Source: Bacilli bacterium (GTDB lineage Bacteria; Bacillota_I; Bacilli_A; RFN20; CAG-288). Taken from it: a stretch of DNA of 47,800 nucleotides. Below are positions 38,807 to 46,343 of the stretch, one piece after another. A program made the position numbers and the translations under genes. The notes below the pieces were generated by a model that ran no database searches, had not been told where the DNA came from, and saw nothing but the letters and a program-made list of their open reading frames with translations. The stretch covers positions 1 to 47,800 of the forward strand of contig CAAGLY010000008.1 in NCBI GenBank assembly GCA_900770925.1. Direction: 5' to 3'. Numbering within the stretch: position 1 is the stretch's first letter; every line of letters begins with the position of its first letter.

Positions 38807-40474
38807 ATGCAAAAGAAAGTAAGCAGAAAGACAATCGAACTCATTATTTCTACTCTTTTCTTTGTGCTTGCAGGATTCTTCCAATACTATGATATCTACT
38901 TGCCTCCTGTCTATGCCCATACCTTTTCCTTTCTTGCCAATGCCATCTTCCTCCTTCTGATTTTCTTATGGGGAAAATCAATCAGACAGAGAATCATTCA
39001 GAAAGGAATCAGAAGAAAACTAGTCATTATCGCAATGCTTCTCTTCTTCTGGCTCTTTATCCGATTCATCAAATACAACATCTTCGCACGGAAGGACACC
39101 ATCTCCAGATATCTGTGGTATAGGTATTATATTCCGCAATGTCTTGTTCCACCTCTCTCCCTTATCGCCAGGATGGAACTAACAAGAAAAAAGAAAGAGA
39201 ATCTATCAAAACTGATCTATCTTATCCTCCTTCCTGCTATTGTCCTAATCCTTCTCATCCTGACAAATGATTTCCATCAGCTCGCCTTTGCTTTCAAAGC
39301 AACAAAAGAGAATTCTGTTGCAGAATACAGCCATCAGATCGTCTATTATCTTGCAATAGGATGGATCATCATCATGACATTTTTGTCTCTTGTCACCTTG
39401 ATTTTAAAATGCAGTATCTCTGTGTGCAAAAGAAAAATCTGGATTCCGCTTCTTGTCTTTGTCGTTACGACTGCCGCTTGTTTTTTATGTTTCATCTATG
39501 CCACCCAATCCTATAAGGTGCCAGAACTATTGTCCTTCTCCTTCATCCTTCTGATAGAGACCTGTATCTTTATCGGTCTGATTCCATCCAACGACAACTA
39601 TCTCCTTTATTCAGAGATCTCTTCGCTTCCTTTTGTCATCACTGACAATGATCTAGTTTCTATCATCAATCATTTAGATGATACGGATATTACAAAAGAA
39701 CAATACCAAGACTGTATGACAAAAGGTCCTCTCTTTTTAAACGAGAATATCCGCTTATCGAATCAGAAAATATCAGGAGGACATATCTTTTATATCGAGG
39801 ATCTTTCTTCCATTACAAAGATGGTGAATGAATTATCAAGCACGAACGAACTCCTCTCAGAAGAAAAAGAACTGATTGCTTATGAAAACGAACTCAAAGA
39901 GAAGAAAACAAAGCTTCAGCAGAAAAACCAACTTTACGATAAAGTCTTTTCCATTCTCAATCATGATCTGCTTCAGTTGAAAACCCTCCTTGAAAGCACA
40001 GACAAAGACAGCAAAGACTATTCTAAGAATCTAAAGAAAGCATGTGTCTATCTCTCTTACATCAAAAGAAGAAGCAACCTTGAAATCCTTCATAGTCAGA
40101 AAGAGAACATCAACATAGAGGAAATCATATTGTCAATCAATGAATCACTTCTCTATCTCAATGAATGCAACATTTCTGCTTCTCTTATCAATGAAGCAAA
40201 AGGAGAATACGATGGAAATGAATGCATTCTCCTTTATGAATTTTTCCAGTATTATCTGAAAACCTGTTTTGATTCACTCAACGAAATCCTGATTCGAATC
40301 GATTCTGTCAACGATCAGTTATCACTTCGCATTATCTCCAATGTTACTGATATCTCCTTAGAAGGATTTGATCATGAGAAACTGAATCAATATAAAGGGA
40401 AACTCTCTTCTTTTACAGAAGACAATCTTTTCTATACCATCCTCTCTTTTGAGAAAGGAGGTAAAACAGAATGA
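38807..40474 (+). CDS. 7TM sensor (HisKA_7TM type) without recognisable ATPase domain
   Basis: A 555-residue membrane protein. Seven hydrophobic segments at about 10-270 include the family hallmarks RYLWY-M(AGG)-YYIP, LTNDFHQLAF and ETCIFIGLIPSN, as in the 7TM N-terminal domain of Bacillota histidine kinases. A PAS-like region (SSLPFVITDNDLVSI) and a coiled coil (~345-395) with FSILNHDLLQLK follow. The C-terminal region is where an HATPase would be, but no N-box or glycine box is visible. It may be a receptor or pseudokinase that partners the next gene, which starts within its stop codon (ATGA overlap). ATG follows GGGAGTAAGG. Confidence 0.75.
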   Translation: MQKKVSRKTIELIISTLFFVLAGFFQYYDIYLPPVYAHTFSFLANAIFLLLIFLWGKSIRQRIIQKGIRRKLVIIAMLLFFWLFIRFIKYNIFARKDTISRYLWYRYYIPQCLVPPLSLIARMELTRKKKENLSKLIYLILLPAIVLILLILTNDFHQLAFAFKATKENSVAEYSHQIVYYLAIGWIIIMTFLSLVTLILKCSISVCKRKIWIPLLVFVVTTAACFLCFIYATQSYKVPELLSFSFILLIETCIFIGLIPSNDNYLLYSEISSLPFVITDNDLVSIINHLDDTDITKEQYQDCMTKGPLFLNENIRLSNQKISGGHIFYIEDLSSITKMVNELSSTNELLSEEKELIAYENELKEKKTKLQQKNQLYDKVFSILNHDLLQLKTLLESTDKDSKDYSKNLKKACVYLSYIKRRSNLEILHSQKENINIEEIILSINESLLYLNECNISASLINEAKGEYDGNECILLYEFFQYYLKTCFDSLNEILIRIDSVNDQLSLRIISNVTDISLEGFDHEKLNQYKGKLSSFTEDNLFYTILSFEKGGKTE

Positions 40475-41763
40475 ATTACATCACAGCCCCCTATGTTGTC
40501 CAGACTCTCATTTCTATTCTCTATTTCTCTCTCATCATCTTTTCACTCTGCACAGCCTTCTTATGTTCTCACCACAAGCATAAATATGTCTTTATCATAA
40601 CAGAATCTATGATTACCATCTTCTTCAGTCTTCTTCTGATCGGATGTCTTACCTATTTTGACATCGATGATATTTCAAAACTGGACCCCTTATCCACCTT
40701 TGCAGTTTCCATCCCTGTTTCCATCGATTTCCTGTTGTTATCCTTATTCACGCTTTTGAATCTATTCATCACCTTCGTTCTTATCAGAAACAGAAAGAAC
40801 ACGATATCGAAAAGGAGCATCAAAGAAGCCTTTGATGATCTGCCTTGCGGTATCTGCTTCTATGAAGCAAGCGGTGTGACAAGATTAGTCAACGGCAAAA
40901 GGAATGATTTCTCTATCAGAATCACTGGAGAATACTTATTGAACGGAAAAAAGTTCATCAGCATCCTCACAGATGAGAACATAAAAAGAAACAGCCTTTC
41001 TCATCAGGATGAAGAAGAATACATCATTTCTCTTGATAATCATGTCTACTCATTCAGAAGAAGAGAACATCAACTATCGGATAAATCCCTTTATGAAATC
41101 ATAGCGACAGATATCACAAGAAAACATCAGCTCTCCAGGGAACTGAACAAAAAGAACAAAGAGCTCTCTTCTTTCAATAAGAGAATGAGACAATACGGAG
41201 AGACAATCGAAGAACTGACGATTGAAAAAGAGACGTTGTCCGCAAAGAGGAACATCCACGACAAATTAGGAAAGCTATTGATCCTGTCCCGCCGGTCCTT
41301 AGATAAAGATAGGACTGAAGAAGAAAAAGAAGACCTTCTCTCCGCTTGGAAGAATACACTTATCGCCTTTGAAAGCATGAAGGAGAACGAAAGCAATGAT
41401 ACCTATGACGAACTGTTCAAAGCAGCAAAGGATATCGGTATCAGCATTATCTTCAGCGGAAGAAGACCAGAGAGCAGAAAAGGAAAGAAAATCGCAGTCA
41501 AAGCAATCATCGAATGCATGACAAACACCATCAAACACGCCAAGGGAAACGAAGTCTATGTCTCTTTCAAAGAGATGAATCGATTCATTGAGATTCAGAT
41601 CACCAATAACGGAGAACAGCCAAAAGAAGAAATCAAAGAGGGAGGCGGATTATCCTCGCTGCGCTTGCTCATTGAAAGAGAAGGCGGAAGCATGAAAGTT
41701 ATAAGTTTCCCGCGCTTTGAGATGAATATCATCATAGAGAAAGGAGAAGAGTATGACAGATGA
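40471..41763 (+). CDS. Sensor histidine kinase (NarX/DegS-like)
   Basis: A 430-residue protein with three membrane segments in the first 110 residues (LISILYFSLIIFSLCTAFLC and others). A PAS-like domain (DDLPCGICFYEASG), a coiled coil, and the HisKA_3-type phosphoacceptor region KRNIHDKLGKLLI (His near 264) follow. The HATPase domain has N-box IIECMTNTIKHA and G-box GGGLSSLRLLIE. This is the catalytic member of the pair with the preceding 7TM protein. It overlaps that gene by 4 bases and the response-regulator gene by 11, so the three are one translationally coupled operon. Met is mostly written ATG and Arg AGA in this gene, unlike the left part of the window. Confidence 0.85.
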   Translation: MNYITAPYVVQTLISILYFSLIIFSLCTAFLCSHHKHKYVFIITESMITIFFSLLLIGCLTYFDIDDISKLDPLSTFAVSIPVSIDFLLLSLFTLLNLFITFVLIRNRKNTISKRSIKEAFDDLPCGICFYEASGVTRLVNGKRNDFSIRITGEYLLNGKKFISILTDENIKRNSLSHQDEEEYIISLDNHVYSFRRREHQLSDKSLYEIIATDITRKHQLSRELNKKNKELSSFNKRMRQYGETIEELTIEKETLSAKRNIHDKLGKLLILSRRSLDKDRTEEEKEDLLSAWKNTLIAFESMKENESNDTYDELFKAAKDIGISIIFSGRRPESRKGKKIAVKAIIECMTNTIKHAKGNEVYVSFKEMNRFIEIQITNNGEQPKEEIKEGGGLSSLRLLIEREGGSMKVISFPRFEMNIIIEKGEEYDR

Positions 41764-42403
41764 AAAATACAAAGTCCTGATTGTCGAAGATCAGGCGATG
41801 CCTAGACAGCTATTCGAACACTTCATCAACACCTCCTCCCGTTTTGCACTGGCAGGAAGCATCGCCAGTGCTGCTTTCACGGAAGTATACTGTCTTTCAA
41901 GACCGATTGATCTCATTCTGATGGATGTCATCACAGAAGGTGGAGAGAACGGGCTTGATGAAGCAAAGAAGATCAAAAAGAAATTTCCAAAGATCAAAAT
42001 CATCATCGTCACATCTATGCCTGAATGTTCCTACATCGAAAGAGCAAAAGAGATCGGTGTAGAAGGCTTCTGGTACAAAGAGACCAACGAGCAGCCGATC
42101 ATCGAACTGATGGAAAAGGTCATGAATGGAGAAATCATCTATCCTAACACTGCACACACTGTCAAAATCGGACTGACAGACAGTTCAGGATTCACTAAGA
42201 AAGAGCTTGAAGTCCTTCGCTATGTGACAGGCGGATTTTCCAATATCGAAATATCAGAGAGAAGGAATGTCTCACCGGGCGTCATCAAGAACCATATCGC
42301 TGATATGCTTCAGAAAACAGGGTTCCGCTCCCGCACCCAGCTTGCGGTCAAAGCGAGAGAATCCGGCATCGTCATCCTGAACAAAGACGACGAAATCTTA
42401 TGA
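41753..42403 (+). CDS. NarL/LuxR-family response regulator
   Basis: A 216-residue protein. The receiver domain has the acidic pocket VEDQ, phospho-acceptor Asp in LILMDV near 62, Thr/Ser in IIVTS, and the Lys in FWYKE. The LuxR-type HTH is at about 145-205 with FTKKELEVLRYVTGGFSN, then ISER-M(AGG)-NVS and VIKNHIADMLQKTG. It presumably activates target promoters, perhaps those of the lipoproteins just downstream. Last gene of the signalling operon. Confidence 0.9.
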   Translation: MTDEKYKVLIVEDQAMPRQLFEHFINTSSRFALAGSIASAAFTEVYCLSRPIDLILMDVITEGGENGLDEAKKIKKKFPKIKIIIVTSMPECSYIERAKEIGVEGFWYKETNEQPIIELMEKVMNGEIIYPNTAHTVKIGLTDSSGFTKKELEVLRYVTGGFSNIEISERRNVSPGVIKNHIADMLQKTGFRSRTQLAVKARESGIVILNKDDEIL

Positions 42404-42462
42404 TTCCAGCGTTAAACATCAGCTAAAAAGATAGAATTGATTGAAAATTTCTTCAAAAAAAT

Positions 42463-42501
42463 ACGGCTAGGGGTGCCAAATGGCACTTTTGCCGTTTTTT
42501 T
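42463..42501 (+). terminator. Terminator after the response regulator
   Basis: ACGGC (42463-42467) pairs with GCCGT (42491-42495). An inner stem GGTGCC-AAAT-GGCAC lies between them, and TTTTTT follows. Confidence 0.75.
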
Positions 42502-42554
42502 CATGTTGTTAAAATCATCTAACCACGACATCTACACAAAAAAGGAGCATACAT

Positions 42555-43487
42555 ATGAAACACAAGACGCTTATGACAACGTTGTTGTTATCTTTCATGG
42601 CAGCCCCTCTATTCGTTTCCTGCGGTGAGAAGGAACATAACTTCTCAACGAAATGGGAAAGCGATGAGAATTATCACTGGCATGTCTGTATGACAGATGG
42701 GCACAAAGACACTTCTGAAAAAGAAAAACATGTCTGGGACAGTGGAAAAGTGACAAAAGAGCCCACCAAAACTGAAACAGGAATCATGGAGTACGTCTGT
42801 TCTACTTGTCTAAGAGAAAAGACAGAAATCATTGAAAAGCTGAAGGTGGAAACAACCTATACCATCACCTTTGATAGCAGAGGCGGAAGCGAAGTAAAAA
42901 ACATCACTGCTGAAGCAGGCGCAAAAATCGAAGCACCTGCTGCTCCGACAAAGGAAGGCTATATCTTTGGCGGATGGTATGAAAGCAGCGATAACGGAAC
43001 GACGCTGTCTGAAACACCCTTTGAGTTCACTTACATGCCGGCAAGAGTCTTTACCCTTTATGCAAAATGGGGAGAAAGCGTCAAAGGAAAAACCTATAAC
43101 CACACTTCTACGACCTTGAACTGGACCGGAACAGAAGAACAGAAGAAAGCGTTTCTCGCTGAAATGGAGATGACAGAAGAGCAATACAAAGAAATGAATC
43201 AGGCTCTCACCATCCGATTCGCATTTGATAAGACTGAAGAGAAAGCATCTGCTGCCTTCGGTATGGAACCGGACTTATACAACTGCACTGTCCTCTATAC
43301 AATCACCGGCAATACCATCATCTTCTTTGACAACGCAGAGGATAGGAAAAATGGTATTCCTGCCCATGAGTATGGATTCTTCACCAGTGCGACAGCAGCA
43401 TTCTCTCTCGATAGATCGAAGCTTATCTTCACTGCAGTGACTACCGGTCTGACAATGGAACACATTCTGACGGTCGTAACAGAATAA
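42555..43487 (+). CDS. Lipoprotein with Cys/His repeat and InlB-type B-repeat
   Basis: A 310-residue exported lipoprotein: signal TLMTTLLLSFMAAPL, lipobox FVSC at about 20-23. Next is a repeat with HWHVC...HVWDSG...EYVCSTC (two Cys/His clusters, about 35-95). An InlB B-repeat (Listeria-Bacteroides repeat) follows, with TFDSRGGSEV, EGYIFGGWYES and FTLYAKWGE at about 100-175. The C-terminal 130 residues are unrecognised. B-repeats occur in adhesion or cell-wall proteins. ATG follows AAAAAGGAG. It is the first target-like gene after the two-component operon and shares its N-terminal Cys/His repeat with the next gene. Confidence 0.8.
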   Translation: MKHKTLMTTLLLSFMAAPLFVSCGEKEHNFSTKWESDENYHWHVCMTDGHKDTSEKEKHVWDSGKVTKEPTKTETGIMEYVCSTCLREKTEIIEKLKVETTYTITFDSRGGSEVKNITAEAGAKIEAPAAPTKEGYIFGGWYESSDNGTTLSETPFEFTYMPARVFTLYAKWGESVKGKTYNHTSTTLNWTGTEEQKKAFLAEMEMTEEQYKEMNQALTIRFAFDKTEEKASAAFGMEPDLYNCTVLYTITGNTIIFFDNAEDRKNGIPAHEYGFFTSATAAFSLDRSKLIFTAVTTGLTMEHILTVVTE

Positions 43488-43535
43488 TAGATTCAAAACA
43501 ATTTTTAACCTTTCCCCATACCAAAAAGGAGGTAA

Positions 43536-43581
43536 ATGTACTATTGGGGAACAATAAATGAATAGTGCAGAACAAATATAA
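43536..43581 (+). other. Two overlapping mini-ORFs at the start of the EF-Tu-like lipoprotein
   Basis: AGGAGG at 43527-43532 serves an ATG at 43536 (9 codons, stop 43563-43565). A GGGGA serves a second ATG at 43558 (7 codons, stop 43579-43581). Neither is in frame with the lipoprotein. A single inserted base near 43578 would join the second ATG to the lipoprotein signal peptide. Confidence 0.45.
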
Positions 43582-43622
43582 ATAAGACAAAACTATCCGC
43601 ACTGATTGCAACCCTGGCGTTA

Positions 43623-45626
43623 TTGGCAATAGGGCCATTATCCAGCTGTGGAAACAAAGCAAGCAACACAACCACTCCGCCTGCCGTTACTGAAAAGCCT
43701 GTCGTTACTGAAAAGAAGACAGAACCATCTGTCCACAAGCACAATTATTCTGATACCTGGGATCATGATGATACCAAGCATTGGCAGACCTGCAAAGATA
43801 CATCCTGCGGCGATAAGAAAGATATCGCCGATCATACTTTTGTCTGGACTGAAAAGACACCGGCTGGTGTTCATACAGACAAAGTAGAAAAGGGTGTCTG
43901 CTCCGTCTGCAATTTTGAGACAGAAAGAACTGCTGAGAATACTGGCACCCATGAATGGTCAACGGAATGGAAGAAGGACGAAACAGGCCATTGGCATGAA
44001 ACAACATGCACCGGTCACGATGCGATGAAGCAGGACTTCAGCGCCCATGAAGGAACTTGGACTGTCAAAACAGAAGCTGCATATCAGCAGGATAGAGTCG
44101 ATGAAAGAACCTGCACTGTCTGTGCTTTCCACGAAGAGAAGACGATTGAAGGAACTGCCCTCACCTTAAAGCCGAGAACCATCACTGTCGCTAAGACAGA
44201 GTTTGTCTATGACACAAAACCTTTTGCTTTGGATAACTATATCGGAGCCGAGAGCAAAGAAAACATGAAAATCGAATACCGACAGAAAGGAACCGAAGCC
44301 TACTCCACAAATGCTCCTTCTGATGTCGGAGTCTATGAGTACAAGATCACACTCCCTGAAACAAGTGAATGGCAGGCTGCTGAAAAGACAGGCGAAAGGA
44401 AGATTGCACAATTCGCAGTCAAACTGACTAAGAAAGAATTTATCAGAGACTTAGGTGCCAATATTGTCGATGATAGGATTCAGTTAGACGATATCGAAGT
44501 CCAATTCGATACCGTCACGAAGAAAACAGTCAAGCTTGTCCTTGACAAATCCTATGATGTTGCCGGTATAAAGAAGGTTCCTGCAACAGCATTGAAGATC
44601 GATAATCCCAACTATGCATTGGATATCGGAGATATCACTGAAGTCACTTTGACAAGCTATGATACCGCTGACTTCTATTGTGGAATTCAGGACATCTTCA
44701 CCATCGCAGGAAGAGAAGGTGTCATTATCACCACAGTGGTTCCTCGTGGAACAATCAAAACAGGCGATTCCCTTTACATACATGAGATTGCCAAGACTGT
44801 CACAGTCGCAGCAATGGAAAGAGGAAGAGTTGTTGTCGATAAAGCAACAGTCGGTGAAGAAGTCGGGATGCAAATCACTGGTGTCACAAAAGCAGAAGTC
44901 TCTAGAGGATATACGCTCAGCAAGAAAGACACGCTGAAAGAGTATGATTGCTTCTTGGCAACCGTCTATGTATGTACAGAAGACGAGGGTGGAAAACATA
45001 CTCCTTTGATGGATAGTACAAAAGAAACATACTTCCCCAACCTCCGATTCAATGACACCTATTCTACTAAACAAGCCAGAATGTTCTTCCCGGAAGGCAC
45101 CTCAATGGTTTTAGGCGGAGAAACAGTTGAAGATGTCAGATTCTATCTTCCTACTTCAACACCTGGATTTATCGGCCGCAGTTTCGTTCTCACAGAATCC
45201 GGTAAAACAATTGCAAAAGTCGAAATCACAGATGTTCATAAACATGATGCCAACTTCTATAGAGGCGGCACCTGTTATGTATGCTCGTATTCATCTGCTC
45301 CTTCTATGAAATTTGACGATAGTAAATCCAAAGCCGAAGTCGAATGTAAATTCATCGAAAATGAGACACGTCGCTTCATTATCACGTTTGATAACGTCGG
45401 AAAAGAAGAAGTCACATATCGTTTCACGCTTTCGGATACTGAGAATTTCACAATGGTAGTCAAAGCCACATTAGACAATACAACCTATCCTTTGACAAAA
45501 CAAGGTGATTTAGTCATCAAAGCCAACGACTTTAACCAAATGGCCATCCATGTCACTGCCAAAAAGACAGCGACCTGCAAAGTCACAGTCTCTAAAGTAG
45601 TTACAATACTTAGACCGCGCATTTAA
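43623..45626 (+). CDS. Lipoprotein with EF-Tu domain 2/3-like module
   Basis: About 667 residues from the first standard start (TTG 43623). The frame continues upstream into NKTKLSALIATLALLAIGPL-SSC, a complete lipoprotein signal, so the true start is probably at ATA 43578 or across a frameshift. Order: two Cys/His repeats (KHNYSDTWDHDDTKHWQTC; VCSVCNFE; HWHETTC), Ig-like segments (~180-345), and an EF-Tu-like region at residues 350-538. Its matches include DIFTIAGREG, RGTIKTGDSLYI, VSRGYTLSK, EDEGGKHTP and FPEGTSMVLGGETV; EF-Tu reads DVFTITGRGT, RGVIKVGDEVEI, RGQVLAKPG, EEGGRHTP and LPEGVEMVMPGDNV. A further C-terminal beta domain follows. No GTPase domain is present. Probably a surface protein; function unknown. 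Confidence 0.8.
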   Translation: MAIGPLSSCGNKASNTTTPPAVTEKPVVTEKKTEPSVHKHNYSDTWDHDDTKHWQTCKDTSCGDKKDIADHTFVWTEKTPAGVHTDKVEKGVCSVCNFETERTAENTGTHEWSTEWKKDETGHWHETTCTGHDAMKQDFSAHEGTWTVKTEAAYQQDRVDERTCTVCAFHEEKTIEGTALTLKPRTITVAKTEFVYDTKPFALDNYIGAESKENMKIEYRQKGTEAYSTNAPSDVGVYEYKITLPETSEWQAAEKTGERKIAQFAVKLTKKEFIRDLGANIVDDRIQLDDIEVQFDTVTKKTVKLVLDKSYDVAGIKKVPATALKIDNPNYALDIGDITEVTLTSYDTADFYCGIQDIFTIAGREGVIITTVVPRGTIKTGDSLYIHEIAKTVTVAAMERGRVVVDKATVGEEVGMQITGVTKAEVSRGYTLSKKDTLKEYDCFLATVYVCTEDEGGKHTPLMDSTKETYFPNLRFNDTYSTKQARMFFPEGTSMVLGGETVEDVRFYLPTSTPGFIGRSFVLTESGKTIAKVEITDVHKHDANFYRGGTCYVCSYSSAPSMKFDDSKSKAEVECKFIENETRRFIITFDNVGKEEVTYRFTLSDTENFTMVVKATLDNTTYPLTKQGDLVIKANDFNQMAIHVTAKKTATCKVTVSKVVTILRPRI

Positions 45627-45639
45627 GTCTTAAAACACG

Positions 45640-45669
45640 ATAGGTGGAGCAGCTGCTCCACCTATTTTT
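45640..45669 (+). terminator. Terminator of the EF-Tu-like lipoprotein gene
   Basis: A perfect 26-bp palindrome (45640-45665, ATAGGTGGAGCAG and its complement) followed by TTTT. Confidence 0.85.
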
Positions 45670-45762
45670 GAGGTCTCGATTCCAAATACTGATTTCTATA
45701 CAGAAAGAAGATAGCATTGTCTTCTGAAAAAAGTTCATCAATCAAAAAACAATGGACAATAC

Positions 45763-45776
45763 ATCGGTCAACCGAT
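45763..45776. promoter_or_regulatory. Possible repressor operator
   Basis: ATCGGT-CA-ACCGAT is a perfect inverted repeat 32 bases upstream of the XRE pseudogene start, a typical place for an autoregulatory operator. Confidence 0.35.
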
Positions 45777-45808
45777 TTACTTATTGCAATAACATAAGGA
45801 GGTGAACA

Positions 45809-45910
45809 ATGAACATCAATGAGCTATTAAAAGAAAAAATATATCAAAATATCAACTAGCCAAAAAGAGGTGTTCCACAGACTACTATCATTGATATCTG
45901 CAACAACAAA
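45809..45910 (+). pseudogene. Broken XRE/HTH_3 regulator
   Basis: Preceded by a perfect AAGGAGGTG and starting MNINELLKEK at 45809. The frame stops after six more codons, but the other two frames carry on the HTH: ISKYQLAKK, then VPQTTIIDICNNK. Together these match small XRE regulators (MNINELLKEKNISKYxLAKK, then xGxPQTTIxDIC). At least two indels have destroyed it, and its C-terminus is gone. Confidence 0.7.
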
Positions 45911-46194
45911 CAAAAAAACCAAAAAAGGATTCTGACTAATGTAACACCCCCCATCTCACTGGACCAAGATTCATAGCATTAACTCAAAGCAAGCAAAGAA
46001 TCATTATGTCTTTCCCAGTGATATGGCTTAGTTCTATTTAAAGTCCGATGTCAGAGAGGCCATACGATGACGAAGATATCTCCTATGTTTTGATTTTTCA
46101 TTTTTACCTCTTTGGAAACTCTTTTTTATGAATTTTTACCTCAAGCCACCTCACTTCCACCCAACACCATAAACATAAAAATGGCGTCTGCATT

Positions 46195-46285
46195 GGAAAC
46201 CTCCCTCATTTTTTAGTGAATGTCTATCAAAAACTGGCTCATTTTTTAGTCACTTATGAATAAAACTCCCTCATTTTTTATATAA
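46195..46285. repeat. Three tandem ~33-bp repeats, IS21-like element end
   Basis: CTCATTTTTTAGT at 46205-46217 and 46238-46250, and CTCATTTTTTA at 46270-46280, each preceded by AAAC(C/T)xx. The spacing is 33 and 32 bp. On the minus strand the units read AAAAAATGAGxxAGTTT, the style of multiple terminal repeats of IS21-family elements. No transposase is present here, so this would be a relic end. An operator array for the gene at 46344 is the alternative. Confidence 0.45.
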
Positions 46286-46343
46286 TGACTTGATTTTATC
46301 TTCTTTATGTGTGTTAATATAACTTACGGGATGTGTCTTTTTT

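Larger units (their letters stand above)
45670..46194 (+). other. Gene-poor stretch with decayed elements
   Basis: Contains a small palindrome ATCGGTCAACCGAT (45763-45776), the XRE pseudogene (45809-45910), and then about 280 bases without a recognisable gene. Within the last part, CACTGG occurs in both orientations around a 90-base segment (45957-46022), which may be mobile-element debris. Confidence 0.4.

Noticed and set aside
44670..45236. A genuine tuf gene fragment inserted by recombination
   Set aside because: The region is in frame with flanking lipoprotein domains, has diverged strongly from EF-Tu, and is followed by another domain in the same frame, so it is a domain of this protein rather than a recent tuf fragment.
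46205..46280. CRISPR array
   Set aside because: Only three units with ~11-13-bp cores at 32-33-bp spacing, no spacers of normal size and no cas genes; an IS end or operator array fits better.
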